Part shown: piece by piece, positions 22,824-33,700 of the stretch
How positions within the stretch are numbered: position 1 is the first letter of the stretch
Layout of the letters: each line of letters opens with the position of its first letter
From: Achatina immaculata
Lineage: Eukaryota; Mollusca; Gastropoda; Stylommatophora; Achatinidae
DNA length: 64,000 nucleotides
Assembly: GCA_009760885.1 (NCBI GenBank)
Contig: CM019696.1
Location: 40,490,267-40,554,266 of the forward strand
Direction: 5' to 3'
Notes under the pieces: generated by a model
The model's database searches: none
What the model was told of the DNA's origin: nothing
The model's input: only the letters and a program-made list of their open reading frames with translations
Made by a program: the position numbers and the translations under genes

Positions 22824-25287
22824 TTTTCCAGTTAACAAATCCAGATGAGGCTATCGAATACTGGATCAAGATATTTCGAAATATTTTTAACAAGCATGTC
22901 CCCATCAAAGAAATGAGAGTAAAACACGTAACAAAATCCCCGTGGATAACTCCCGATATATTGCAACTCATGAGGAAACGGGATGAAGCTCACAAAAGCA
23001 GAACTTTCAGTAGCTATCGTTCACTTAGGAATAAGGTGCAGTATTTAATTAGGCAGGAAAAGAAAAATTACTTCAGAAATTTAGTGAAAGACAAAACTGA
23101 TAGTAAATCAATCTGGAAAGCGATTAATACTCTTGTAAATAAAAGGAAGCAAACTGACCCACAAACACTTAATGGTGAACATACTTGCACTAACTTCAGT
23201 GAACATTTTAGGGAAGAAATTAGTATTCTAAAATCTTCATTACCGACCCCTAATTGCGACCTGAGCGTATTGAAAACTTTCAGCGACAGTAAATGTGTAA
23301 AGCTAAAACAAATTAATATTACTTTCCTCACAGTCGGTGAGATTTATAACTACATCCGGTCCTTAAAGAACACTAACTCAGCAGGATGTGATGACATTAG
23401 TAACAAGATACTACGCTACGCTGCACCAGTTATCACAGACACACTAACATACTTATACAACTTGTGTATTGACAAAAAATATTTCCCTGACACTTTTAAA
23501 CTCGCCAAAGTTTTTCCTCTTTTTAAATCTGGACAGACTAGTGACCTCTCAAACTATATATATCCATTCTGTCATCACTATCAAAACCTCTTGAAAAACA
23601 TATACAAAAGTTAACTCTGCTCCACATGCAAGAAAACAGTCTACTAATAGACAGTCAGTCAGGTTATAGACCAAATTACTCCTGCCACACAGCATTAACT
23701 AAAATGACAGAAAGCTGGCTGTCTAATATAAATAACAAATTGTGTGGTGTTGTCTTTGTTGATTTTAAGAAAGCCTTCGATATGATTGATCATGAAATTC
23801 TTGCAAAAAAGCTGGAAGGCTATAGATTACACCCTGACCTAACAAAATGTATTACATCTTTTCTCTCAGGTAGAAAACAAGTTTGCTTTAGAAACAAAAT
23901 AGCTGGCTCATCTTTGGTTGATACCGGTATTCCTCAAGGCTCCATTCTTGGTCCTCTTCTCTTTGCTATCTATATTAACGACCTACCACTACATTTAAAA
24001 CACTCTTCATGTGATCTTTTCGCTGACGACTGTACTGTTTACAATAGTGAATATGACATCAATAAACTACAGACAACGCTCCAAAATGATATAAACAGTT
24101 TGATTAAATGGAGTAATAAACATGGTATGTTGATAAACACCAACAAAACAAAATCCATGCTCATCACTACAAGACAGAAACTGCAAAATGCAACTAAAAC
24201 GTCACTACAGCTTTGTCCTGGGACTAAGGCAATAGAAAATGTTCATGAACATAAAACCCTAGGACTAATCACTGATCAGCATTTAACTTGGAATTCTCAC
24301 CTACATAACCTAACAAATTTGATTTCACAGAAAGTTTACCGATTAGCCAAAATTAAACACTTTATCGACAAAGACACAAGAAAAATATACTACATATCAC
24401 ACATACAAACACACTTAGATTACTGTTCCACAATCTGGGATGGATGCTCAGTCTCAAACACAAAAAGGCTCCACTCACTTCACAAGCGAGCATTAAATCT
24501 TATTGACAACACCCAGTACAGACTGTAGATCAACACAAACAACTCAAAATTCTACCCCTCAAAAATAGAATCATTTTTAACAAAGTTAAGTTTGTTCACA
24601 GAATTCTGTCGCACAATGCTCCGCCTTACTTGTGGTCACTGTTTACGTATAACACTAAACATAGCCAGCGTTTAAAAAACTGTCTTCTTCCTAAACCCAG
24701 GATTGATCTGTACAAGAAAAGCCTTGCATACTCTGCAGTACAGCTCTGGAACACCCTCCCCTATCATTTAAAATCCATTGGTAATACTTCATCCTTTAAC
24801 TCAAACCTATTTCATTATTTACTTGCTTGTAATTATATGCCTCCATAAAATAGCCAGCACTCTCTCAACACATGGCTCGTAAACCATCAAGTACTTCAAT
24901 GACATAGTTAGAAAAGCAACTTGTTAGATATTGTTAGAAATTATTTTAATGTTTGTTAAAAAAAAACATATGTTAGAAGATCTGTATTTACAATGTATTT
25001 TTATTTATGTATATGTCTGCATGTGTATGTGTGCGTGACTGCTATTTTATTAGATTAATTACTTCTTCTCTTTTACCTTGAATGTAGTAGTTAAATCTTA
25101 CACTCTTTTGATATGTTTTTCCTAATTTAATTTGTATTTTTGTACTAAATCAAGTGTGTGGGAAGAATGAAAGATGGAGTGATGAAGGGCAGAATGTAAG
25201 ACGGGCCTGCGTGCCCAATTCTTTACCCTTGAAAAATAAAGATTATTCATTCATTCATTCATTCGTTCATTCATTCATTCATTCATT
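22820..25287 (+). mobile_element. LINE-C, long CR1/jockey-like copy with (ATTC)n tail
   Basis: Reading frame 22820-23614 carries the region before and including the first reverse-transcriptase blocks (KSPWITPDILQLMRKRDEAH, NTNSAGCDDISNKILRYAAP). After a frameshift at about 23565 the second frame (to the stop at 24528) carries DSQSGYRPNYSCHTALTKM, VFVDFKKAFDMIDHEIL, TGIPQGSILGPLLF and the catalytic FADD box at about 24019-24030. After another frame change, SLAYSAVQLWNTLPYHLK (24630-24848) is the typical CR1/jockey C-terminus. The 3' UTR ends with AATAAAGATT and a tail of ATTC units (25235-25287). Endonuclease absent (5'-truncated). The catalytic motifs are intact, so the copy looks fairly young, but it is frameshifted. 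Confidence 0.95.
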
Positions 25288-25627
25288 CTCTAACTGCCTC
25301 ATTCACCTGTGTCTAACTCCTGTTCGTGCCTGAGAATGAATGAACCTTGTAAGAACGACACAAACAAAAGATCATATTTTTGTAATGAAAGGTTTGTATT
25401 TTCACTCTTACAGAACTGCCCTTTCTATCTGTCACCCCATACACTGAACATAACTGTGAACACAGGTTTTCTGAAATCATAGAAATGTTTATTAGAGATC
25501 CCACACGCTGAAAACGAATAGAGAATGTAATAATTTCAATACCAACGTGGAAGGCTGATAAAAGCACAGATCATTGTTACAGATATGGGTGATTAGTATT
25601 GTGAATTATAATGATGACGGTGAAAAC

Positions 25628-25668
<41 letters not shown>

Positions 25669-26200
25669 GTATTTGTGAAATGGAGTTAATGATCCTTAAA
25701 ATATACATATTTCACTGCATATAAAAACACATACAAAATAACTTAAACTACAATGTATATTTTAAAATTAAGCTAAAGGTTTTAAATGCTGGACATGCAA
25801 AGACTGCCATTTCTGGTTAATGCAGCATATTAAGAAGTGAGTAACTCAGTAAAAATTTCTGCACAATTACGGTGTATGATACATAGAATATGTGGAAGGA
25901 AAACAATGCAGTGGTTCACATAATGTGTTCCGCCAAGGAACATATCGAGGCCCACGTGTCAAGTCGAGATTACGTCGATAAAGAAAACTCTGTGAATGCC
26001 TTGAGTTTAATACCCAGTGGTTGAGGAGAGAAAAAAGATGTGGGGTATGTATGGTATGCATGTATGTGTGTGTGTGGGGGGGGGGAGGAGAGAGAAGGTG
26101 ACAACTAATTACTAGTTTCAGGAGTTCACCACCGGAAAAACATTGAGAACCACTGACCTAGAAGAAAGCCTATGTTTGTGCATCAAGAAGATTTCTGTTG
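25288..26200. other. no gene recognised; (GA)n microsatellite at 25629-25668
   Basis: AT-rich sequence with a (GA)n tract and a G-rich run near 26077-26090. ORFs are short and unconvincing. Confidence 0.4.
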
Positions 26201-26201
26201 G

Positions 26202-26392
26202 CTAGTGATTCTCACAACTGATTGTACCCCCGTGGCTGATAGAAAGGTCTGGAGAAAGGGCTTTTTCATGCTGAAGGAAAATGAAGTGGCAGGTGGCATC
26301 AGAACAAAATGAGAGACAGAAGGTTTGGGGGCCTTAGGCACGCGATCTGGCAGGCAGAGGGGCGGCAGCCTTGTAAAGTCTGGGAACCACTG
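26202..26392. mobile_element. candidate hAT-like miniature element
   Basis: The left edge reads TAGTGATTCTCACAACTG and the right edge ends GTCTGGGAACCACTG, an imperfect inverted pair of the CAGTGGTTCYC type. No convincing 8-bp target duplication, so this is tentative. Confidence 0.3.
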
Positions 26393-26413
26393 TTGCAAGC
26401 ATCATTCCTTCTA

Positions 26414-26642
26414 AAAAAAAGGTAAAATTCCCATTCTATGCCATTAAGGCATATTGGGGAATACGGTGTTAAGCACGTATTTTCCATGACCCTCGGCACA
26501 TGAAAGTGTGATGTGGTTAGTATCACGCCTGGCGGCTTTACCTTCCCAGATTTCTCTCGTACCCAGTTTTAGAGGCTGGTAAACTCCAAAGCCTTTTTGG
26601 TGGGTACCAGAAAAAAATCCCACTGCTGGGACTGAACCTGGT
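26414..26642 (-). mobile_element. SINE-2, 5'-truncated copy with target duplication
   Basis: Same body and TTTTACC-type 3' end as the 20.3-kb copy. The head is lost beyond the B-box (AGGTTCAGTCCC on the - strand). It is flanked by ATCATTCCTTCTA (26401-26413) and ATCATTCCTTTTA (26643-26655), a 13-bp target duplication with one mismatch. Confidence 0.85.
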
Positions 26643-26656
26643 ATCATTCCTTTTAG

Positions 26657-27119
26657 AAATGATTATTACTTTCATTATGTGATGACGTCTCTCTTTGTCA
26701 GCATCTACATCTACAATATTTGATTTGTTTCATTTCTTTTCTGTACACAGAAATGGTCAGAATTTTATGTTAAGTGATTAGTTTCGTTAAAACATATACA
26801 TTGGATCAATGTTATACGAATTGTTATTGATTTTAAAAAGCAAAAGTAAATATACACCTGGTCAATATAATGTAAATTCTCATAATACGAAACAGTTGTT
26901 TACTATGAGACAGGGAAAATTAACAAGCAAAAATTGATGCTTTGCTATTTCCATAAGCAGTTTTTATCCTGCTTCAGCGCTGTCTTTGCTAAAGAAAAAT
27001 CTAATGTGATAAATTACTTGTACACATTTTTCAGAGTTATTTCATGTACAGTTATTCCATATAGCAAATAACCAAAGCAAAGCAAGCCATCTTCTTGAAG
27101 AGGAAACGATTTTCCCCAT
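26657..27119. other. no gene recognised
   Basis: AT-rich, no ORF of interest. Confidence 0.4.
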
Positions 27120-27437
27120 AATCATTAACACAAAAAAGAACAAATATATCCACATTACAAGAACTTAGTATTGAAGAAGGCTGGTTAGTAAAGAGGATAA
27201 AACAGAGAAAACTTAAATATTCTGGACACATTAAAAGTCATAATAATTTAGAGAAGACCGTCTTGAAAGGTGAAAAGAAAGAGAGGAAGACCAAGGTGAA
27301 GCTGGCTGCAAGACACTGTTGATGATCTACGAATGGATGCATCAACAGCAGGGCATCTTGCTTACAATCGAGAGGCCTACAGGAGAGCTGTTAAGGAGAG
27401 AAAGTTCCGCAAGGGACATGAAAATGACTGACTGAAC
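27120..27437 (+). mobile_element. LINE-A, 3' terminal fragment
   Basis: Frameshifted C-terminus comparable to the 17-kb fragment, ending in LAYNREAYRRAVKERKFRKG, a stop, and GACTGACTGA. The next 300 bases (27438-27744) are unique-looking and empty. Confidence 0.9.
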
Positions 27438-27744
27438 ATTGTAAGTTTGAAGCATGGCACATGAACTTAAGTGCAGTAATTTCTTCCATAAAACCTGACA
27501 TATTGGGCACAGTATATCAACTATACATGAATGGTTATCCGAGTAATGAGAAGATTTATTATTTAACTGAAATATCTGTACAAGCACGTCGAATATGCTT
27601 GTTGAGTTTCGGATAGAAAAATATTCACAAACATCTTATTTCAAAATTTTTATTTACAAAAAATACACATTGCTTGAGATGGATGTTGTAAGTAAAGGTA
27701 TATTTCTGCAGAATAAGAAGCAGATGTAGTATCATGTATGTTCA

Positions 27745-28170
27745 GGGATGGGAGAAGTTTTATATTTATCACTATTATAGAGATGAGAGGTTTTATATAG
27801 ATCACTGTTATAGAGATTAAATGGATTCTTTTATGGATCACTGTTATAGAGATTACAGGTTTCATATGGATCACTTTTACAGAACGTTAAACAGAGAACA
27901 CATAAATATTTTGGACACATTAAACGCCATGACAAAGTCCGTCTTGGAAATGTGCATGATAGGAAAATGAAAGAGGAATATGAAGGAGAAGATTTCTGCA
28001 AGGCATCATTGATAATCTGCAAATGGGTGCATCAGCAGCAAGCATCATGCTTACAACCGAGAGACCTACAAGAGAGCTGTTAGGGAGGGAAATGTCCGCA
28101 AGGGACATACAAATGACTGGCTGACTGTTATAGAGATGACAAGTTTTATATGGGTCACTATAGCAGAGGA
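27745..28170. repeat. minisatellite (about 33-bp unit) split by a LINE-A fragment
   Basis: Units of the type TATAGAGATGAGAGGTTTTA TATAGATCACTGT run from 27745 to about 27885 and resume at 28125. Degenerate relatives (AGTAGAGATGTGGA) continue to about 28370. The LINE-A piece between them interrupts the array. Confidence 0.75.
27886..28124 (+). mobile_element. LINE-A, 3' fragment inserted in a minisatellite
   Basis: Contains the family's HKYFGHIKRHDK-type block and, in shifted frames, the NREAYKRAVREGNVRKGHTND end with a GACTGGCTGACTG tail. It lies between two halves of the 33-bp array. Confidence 0.85.
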
Positions 28171-28427
28171 CTTACATGGAATATTATGGCTGAAATGACT
28201 GAAATGTTTAAAAGCATTGAATATGTACACATGTTAAGTGGATAACAAAGATGGATGAATAATCACAGTAGAGATGTGGATGTGTCATGTGGATAATTGT
28301 AGTAAAGACTGTGGAGCTGTTACATGAATATTTGTAATAGAGATGTGGAGAAGTTAGTCATAACTGTAGTGGGGATGGTAGTGATGTCATACATCTCTGT
28401 AAATAAAATAGTAATGGTATAATGTAG

Positions 28428-28688
28428 GGGTGTCTGAGTGGCGAAGTGGTTAATGCACTGGTCTCTCATGACAAAGGTCGGGGGTTTGAATCCGGCTGGA
28501 GGCACCCCAGTCACCCAGCTGTAGAAATGGGTACTCGACTTCTTCTGGAGTTGGGGAAGGGAATACAGCCGGGCGTGATACTGACCATATCATCCTCTAG
28601 TGTGTTGACAGGTCAAGGAAAATATGGGCACTAACACCATATCCATATGTGCCTCTTAGGCATGGCAGGATTACCTTTACCTTTTTTT
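28428..28688 (+). mobile_element. SINE-1, full-length tRNA-derived copy with 10-bp target duplication
   Basis: The first 78 bases (28429-28506) are tRNA-like: A-box TGGCGAAGTGG, B-box GGTTTGAATCC, and an acceptor stem GGTGTCT/AGGCACC that still pairs. A 180-base body follows, ending in GGATTACCTTTACC and poly-T. TATAATGTAG flanks both sides (28418-28427 and 28689-28698). A second copy at 33.3 kb confirms the family. Confidence 0.92.
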
Positions 28689-28689
28689 T

Positions 28690-28860
28690 ATAATGTAGAT
28701 TCCTGTTCTGTTTGTCTCCAAATCTTGTAATTTCTAGTCTTGTTCTGCTATTTAATCTTAATAATCCTTGTCAGGTATTTTTTTAAAAATGTTTGCAATT
28801 TTTGCTCCATTGTCTTTATTACTTTTCCATGTCTCTGAGTCATAGAGTAACACAGTTTTT
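28690..28860 (-). mobile_element. LINE-L reverse-transcriptase C-terminal fragment
   Basis: On the - strand it reads VLLYDSETWKSNKDNGAKIA NIF. This matches the YGSETW..TK.....L..F.N.CLR block found after the thumb of many non-LTR reverse transcriptases. It joins directly to the 61-bp array, whose unit is part of this fragment. Confidence 0.75.
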
Positions 28861-29405
28861 GTTGTTTATGTTGTCTTTATCACTTTTCCATGTCTCTGAG
28901 TCACAGAGTAACACAGTTTTTGTTGTTTATGTTGTCTTTATCACTTTTCCGTGTCTCTGAGTCACAGAGTAACACAGTTTTTGTTGTTTATGTTGTCTTT
29001 ATCACTTTTCCATGTCTCTGAGTCACAGAGTAACACAGTTTTTGTTGTTTATGTTGTCTTTATCACTTTTCCGTGTCTCTGAGTCGTAGAGTAACACAGT
29101 TTTTGTTGTTTATGTTGTCTTTATCACTTTTCCATGTCTCTGAGTTGTAGAGTAACACAGTTTTTGTTGTTTATGTTGTCTTTATCACTTTTCCGTGTCT
29201 CTGAGTCATAGAGTAACACAGTTTTTGTTGTTTATGTTGTCTTTATCACTTTTCCGTGTCTCTGAGTCGTAGAGTAACACAGTTTTTGTTGTTTATGTTG
29301 TCTTTATCACTTTTCCGTGTCTCTGAGTCGTAGAGTAACACAGTTTTCATTGTTTATGTTGTCTTTATCACTTTTCCATGTCTCTGAGTCACAGAGTAAC
29401 ACAGT
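28797..29405. repeat. minisatellite, 61-bp unit, about 10 copies, derived from a LINE fragment
   Basis: Unit includes CAGTTTTTGTTGTTTATGTT, GTCTTTATCACTTTTCC and GTCTCTGAGTCACAGAGTAA. Each unit, read on the - strand, repeats the YDSETWKSNKDN-coding stretch of the adjoining LINE-L fragment. Because 61 is not a multiple of 3, the frame is lost from copy to copy, so the array is not coding. Copies differ mainly at CCATG/CCGTG and GTCACAG/GTCGTAG. Confidence 0.93.
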
Positions 29406-30349
29406 GTTCACAATTTTGTTGAAAAGTCTTGGCTTAGTTCTAGAAGATATATTTTTTTGCTGTATAAAAAATATGGTACTATGCTTATGAACTCTCAGAA
29501 CCAGTTATGGAGAAATGTAGTGACAAATTACAAAACTTACAAGATGTGAGAAAAAAATCTGAGATAGGGGCAAAACAATAACCAACTTTGGACTGAAATT
29601 GGAAAATGTCGGTTTTATTCTATTGAAGGAATTTGAAATCATACTACAATGTGGTGGAAAGTCTACCTGTGTTGTTGACAATGAGCACTGAATTTAAGAC
29701 TTTGGCACTGAGGTTTTCTCAACTGCTTAATTGCTGGTCTTGTTGCAAAGATGCTATGTCCTAATAGTGTCTTGTCAGTCAATAGTCCAGTCTCCGCCGT
29801 CTGGCTGATTCACTGATCTGGCACAGCTACGTATATTTTATTTAGACATTTAAATGCTGCCTTGGGTATTCCAGAACAAAAACCTATCAGTGTTACAGAT
29901 CACAGCTAGAAAAATGGAGGTGGACTGGAATGTTTAACTGCACGTGAAGGATGTAAGATGTAATGGTTGTGTGGATAGGCCTTGGACATTGACTGATTTG
30001 TTGATCGATAATGTAGGTAGTTGTAACAGAAGTAGTAAAGGAGTAATACGGGTAGCTGTAGCAGAGATGAGACAAGTGTTATGTGGGTGAGTGCAGCAGA
30101 AGTGGTAGAGATTTTTGGGAGCAGTTACAGCCATGTTTTAAGCGAATGATTATATCAGTAATGTTAAGTGCATGATTCGAGCAGCTTCAACAAAGATGGG
30201 ATGTGTGTTGTACATGTGACTATAGCAGAGATGGTAAAGATGCGATGTCAGAGTGCTACAGTGACAGCCTCAGTGTAAAAGTAATGCCAATGACTGCAGG
30301 TCTGCCAATAAAGGTGTGATGTAGCTGATCATATTTGACAATACAATAG
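29406..30349. other. no gene recognised; weak GTAGCAGAGATG-type repeats
   Basis: From about 29930 to 30300 there are loosely repeated phrases such as GCAGAGATG and GTGATGT, a very decayed relative of the arrays at 27.8-28.4 kb. Nothing coding is seen. Confidence 0.4.
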
Positions 30350-30505
30350 TGGTTTAGTTTAACATGTAATATCAAAACAATTATGAAATATTCTTGCTAT
30401 GTGGTTTAGTTTAACATGTAATATCAAAACAATTATGAAATATTCTTGCTATGTGGTTTAGTTTAACATGTAATATCAAAACAATTATGAAATACTCTTG
30501 CTATA
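30350..30505. repeat. three tandem copies of a 52-bp unit
   Basis: TGGTTTAGTTTAACATGTAA followed by TATCAAAACAATTATGAAAT and ATTCTTGCTATG, three times with almost no differences, so recent. Lies just beyond the likely 3' end of the EGFL7-like gene. Confidence 0.95.
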
Positions 30506-30525
30506 TACAAAGTATGATATACTCT

Positions 30526-30531
30526 TTTATT
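30526..30531 (-). promoter_or_regulatory. candidate polyadenylation signal of the EGFL7-like gene
   Basis: AATAAA on the - strand about 185 bases beyond the predicted stop codon. Other AT-rich variants exist nearby. Confidence 0.4.
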
Positions 30532-30715
30532 TGTTTTGTTAAAATTAATGCACTATTAACAAAGACAACTTAGGTCAGCCTGAAATTATCGACCTGTATC
30601 TCATTTTACTTTAACAGCAAGCAGATGTTAACCTGGACACAGATGCTGTTATTATTTGCTGACAGTGATAAACAACAACAAAAAAACTGATATAATCTGC
30701 ATCCTTTCATACTGA

Positions 30716-30793
30716 TCATGGCTTTAGGCACTCAAAAAAACAGTTCACGACCTGGTATTTGTTATCCTCGGGAGTAGTCATTGGTACATGCAC
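30716..30793 (-). CDS. egfl7: EGFL7-like, predicted terminal exon
   Basis: A good acceptor (TTTCTGTTTCACAG) opens an in-phase frame of 25 codons, [20 protein letters not shown] then ECLKP, ending in TGA at 30718-30716. The two Cys resemble the short Cys-containing tail after the LSEQIS motif in EGFL7. The frame agrees with the phase-0 donor of the previous exon. Short exons can fit by chance, so support is moderate. Confidence 0.6.
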   Translation of the reverse strand: MHVPMTTPEDNKYQVVNCFFECLKP

Positions 30794-33700
30794 CTGTGAA
30801 ACAGAAATGAAGTTACTCAAGTTATTGGAAACAGAAACAACCATTCATACATAGACACAACAATATGGAAAACTTATCAATATATTTTCATTTATGCTAA
30901 TCTGAAGGCTTGAATAAAAGCCTGGACCTTGAATAAAACAACAAAATAGAAAACAAAGATTATTGAAATGTGAGTGTATGGAAGAATATTGCATATCCTC
31001 TGTATGTAAAAGAAAACAAAGAAGTGCTAAACCAGCTGGAAGAGAAAAGAGAAATATTAAAAATCATAAAAACAAAACAACCAAGACATTTTAGGCACAT
31101 CAGTCAGTCATTTGCATGTCCCTTGCAGAACTTTGCCTCCCTAACGGTTCTCCTGTAGGCCTCTCAGTTGTAAGCATGATGCCCTGATGCTGATGCATCC
31201 ATTCGCAGATTATCAATGATGTCTTACAGCCAACTTCACCTTGGTCTTACTCTCTTTCTTTTTCCCATTATGTACCCTTACAAGACGATCTTCTCTAGAT
31301 TATCATGACATTTAATGTGTCCAGAATATTTAAGTTTTCTCTGTTTAATCCTCTTTACTAGCCAGCCTTCTTCAATATTAAGTTCTTATATTATGGATAT
31401 ATTTGTTCTTTTTTGTGTCCATGATATTTGAAGAACTCTTCTGTATAATTTACATTAAAAGGCATTTATGAATTTCTCAGCTGTTTTGTTAAGTGTCCCG
31501 GTCTCACAAGCATATGTTGCGATGGGAAAGATGCATGCCCTTAAAAATCTTATTTTTGTAGTTCTGTCTGTTCCTCTCCACAGCTTCTTTAGTTGTTTTG
31601 CTTTCTGAAAAGTGATAGATGTCCTCCTTTTAATTTCCCTCATTGTATCTCCATTATTAGTTAGTAATGATCCAACATATCCAAAACTGTCCACCTCTTC
31701 CTTTTTTTCCTCATTGATACATATTTCAGCTGCCTTGTTTGTTTTGTCAGTTGTCAACAATTCAGTTTTCTTCGCATTAATATAGAGGTTTTGCTCTTCA
31801 CTATTCTTACGGACTGACATAATTAGTTTTTCCATTCCTTTTTGCGTTGTGGACAGTAATACTGTGTCATCAGCATATCTAATCTCTGGTATTTCATAAC
31901 CTCCACTTGTTATGGCATCATAATATTCTTTGTCTACATCTTCTCTAACATTCCTCATTATATTTTCAGTATACAAGTTAAATAAGTAAGGTGACAATAT
32001 GCACCCATGAAGGACCTCTTGTTTTATGTCAAACCAACTTGTTGTTTCACCATTTATTCTTACTGCTGCCTGTTGGTCTAGAAACAGCAGTGATGTTAAT
32101 TGTATCAAATGTGTTGGAAATCCCATTTTTTCCATTATTTCCCAAAGTTTCTCATGTTGTACACAATCAAATGCCTTTGAGTAGTCTAAATATAGATTCA
32201 CATTAAACTCTCTGCATTTCTCTATTATATATAGGCACATCAGGAGGTATAATACTATGTTGAAAACCCCTCTTGAGGGCAAAATCAAAGGAAGAGAACA
32301 AGAGAGTGACAACGACATGGCTGAGTGCACTATGAAGGCAAGAAACAGAGTAGACTGGAGATTCAATACTGTCAACCTTCCATAGGGAAACAGCACAAGA
32401 TGAATGATATGCTATTCTTATGATGTGCATCCAAGTGCAGGGTAATGCACTCATTTCCATGGTAAGCCAATTACTTTTATTTTTTTAACTTTACTTCCTT
32501 TACTTTCACAAAGTGCATCATAAAACCACTGCTGTCATAAAACCACTGCTGTCCACTTAACAGGAACCAACAGCCACTCTTTTAACATTTCGATTCATAG
32601 ACCTGACACTTGGCTTCAAGCTGCCTGCCCAGGCTTAAGACTTGCCTTGAGACTTGAATTGATGAACTGAGATTTGACTTAAAGCTGTTTTAAAAGGACC
32701 TGAGACTTTGAAGGAAGTGTGACTTGAAATTTAGCTCTAGGTTTGAAAACAATGATTTAAGACTTTGAGACATGAAAGTGGTGACAGAAAGCTGCTTGTT
32801 GAAGAGTGTTAATAAATATAAAAGAAAAGTAATGCTGAAGATCTCATCAGCAAAAGCTGTAAATAAATGATTATGACAACAACAACAAAACCTGTAACGT
32901 ACAATCCGCTATTTTTTCTTCTAGAATAGAAATCTGTTCACTAAGGGAAGCCAGTCTGTCAAAAGGCATTGATGGATCCAGCTCATAAAGATCTGTTGTC
33001 ACTTCATGCTCCTGGGTGATCTCTTTAGCATGGAAAGCTTCAATAGTTTCCTCATAATGGGTCACTGCAGCTGTCAAGTTGTTCTTCAGAGCTACCTGTA
33101 AGGTTAAAGAATGGGTTATAGTTATTTTAATCACTGTCCCAGGTCAAGATTGATCATTTCAGTCTTTCTTACTGCCTAGCACTGTCCCAGGTCATGACTG
33201 ATCATTTCACTCTTTCTTACTGCCTAGAACTGTCCCAGGTCAAGACTGATCATTTCACTCTTTCTTACTGCCTAGCACTGTGCGCTGGTCTCTCATGGCG
33301 AAGGTAGGGGGTTCGAATGCGGCCGGAGGCACCTCAGTCGCCCAGCTGTAGAAATGCGGTACCCAACTTCTTCTGGAGTTGGGGAAGGAAAGGCGGCCAG
33401 GCATGATACTGACCATATCACCCTCTAGTGTGCTGACAGGTCAAGGAAAATATGGGCACTAACACCATATCTGTATGTGCCACTAAGGCATGACAGGATT
33501 ACCTTTACCTTTACCTTTTAAAGTGGCCAGGTGTGATTCTGACCACATCACACTTTCATGTGCCGAAGGTCATGAAAAATATGGGCCTAACACCGTATTC
33601 CCCATTATGCCTTAATGGCATGGAAAAGAGAATTTTAGCTTTACCTTATTAACTGGTACTATCCCAGGTCGGGACTGATTGTTTTAGTCTTTCTTACTAC

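Noticed and set aside
28429..28506. Possible functional tRNA gene
   Set aside because: The A and B boxes and the acceptor stem are present, but the sequence continues into a repeated body with a TTACCT tail and has a target-site duplication. It is a SINE head.
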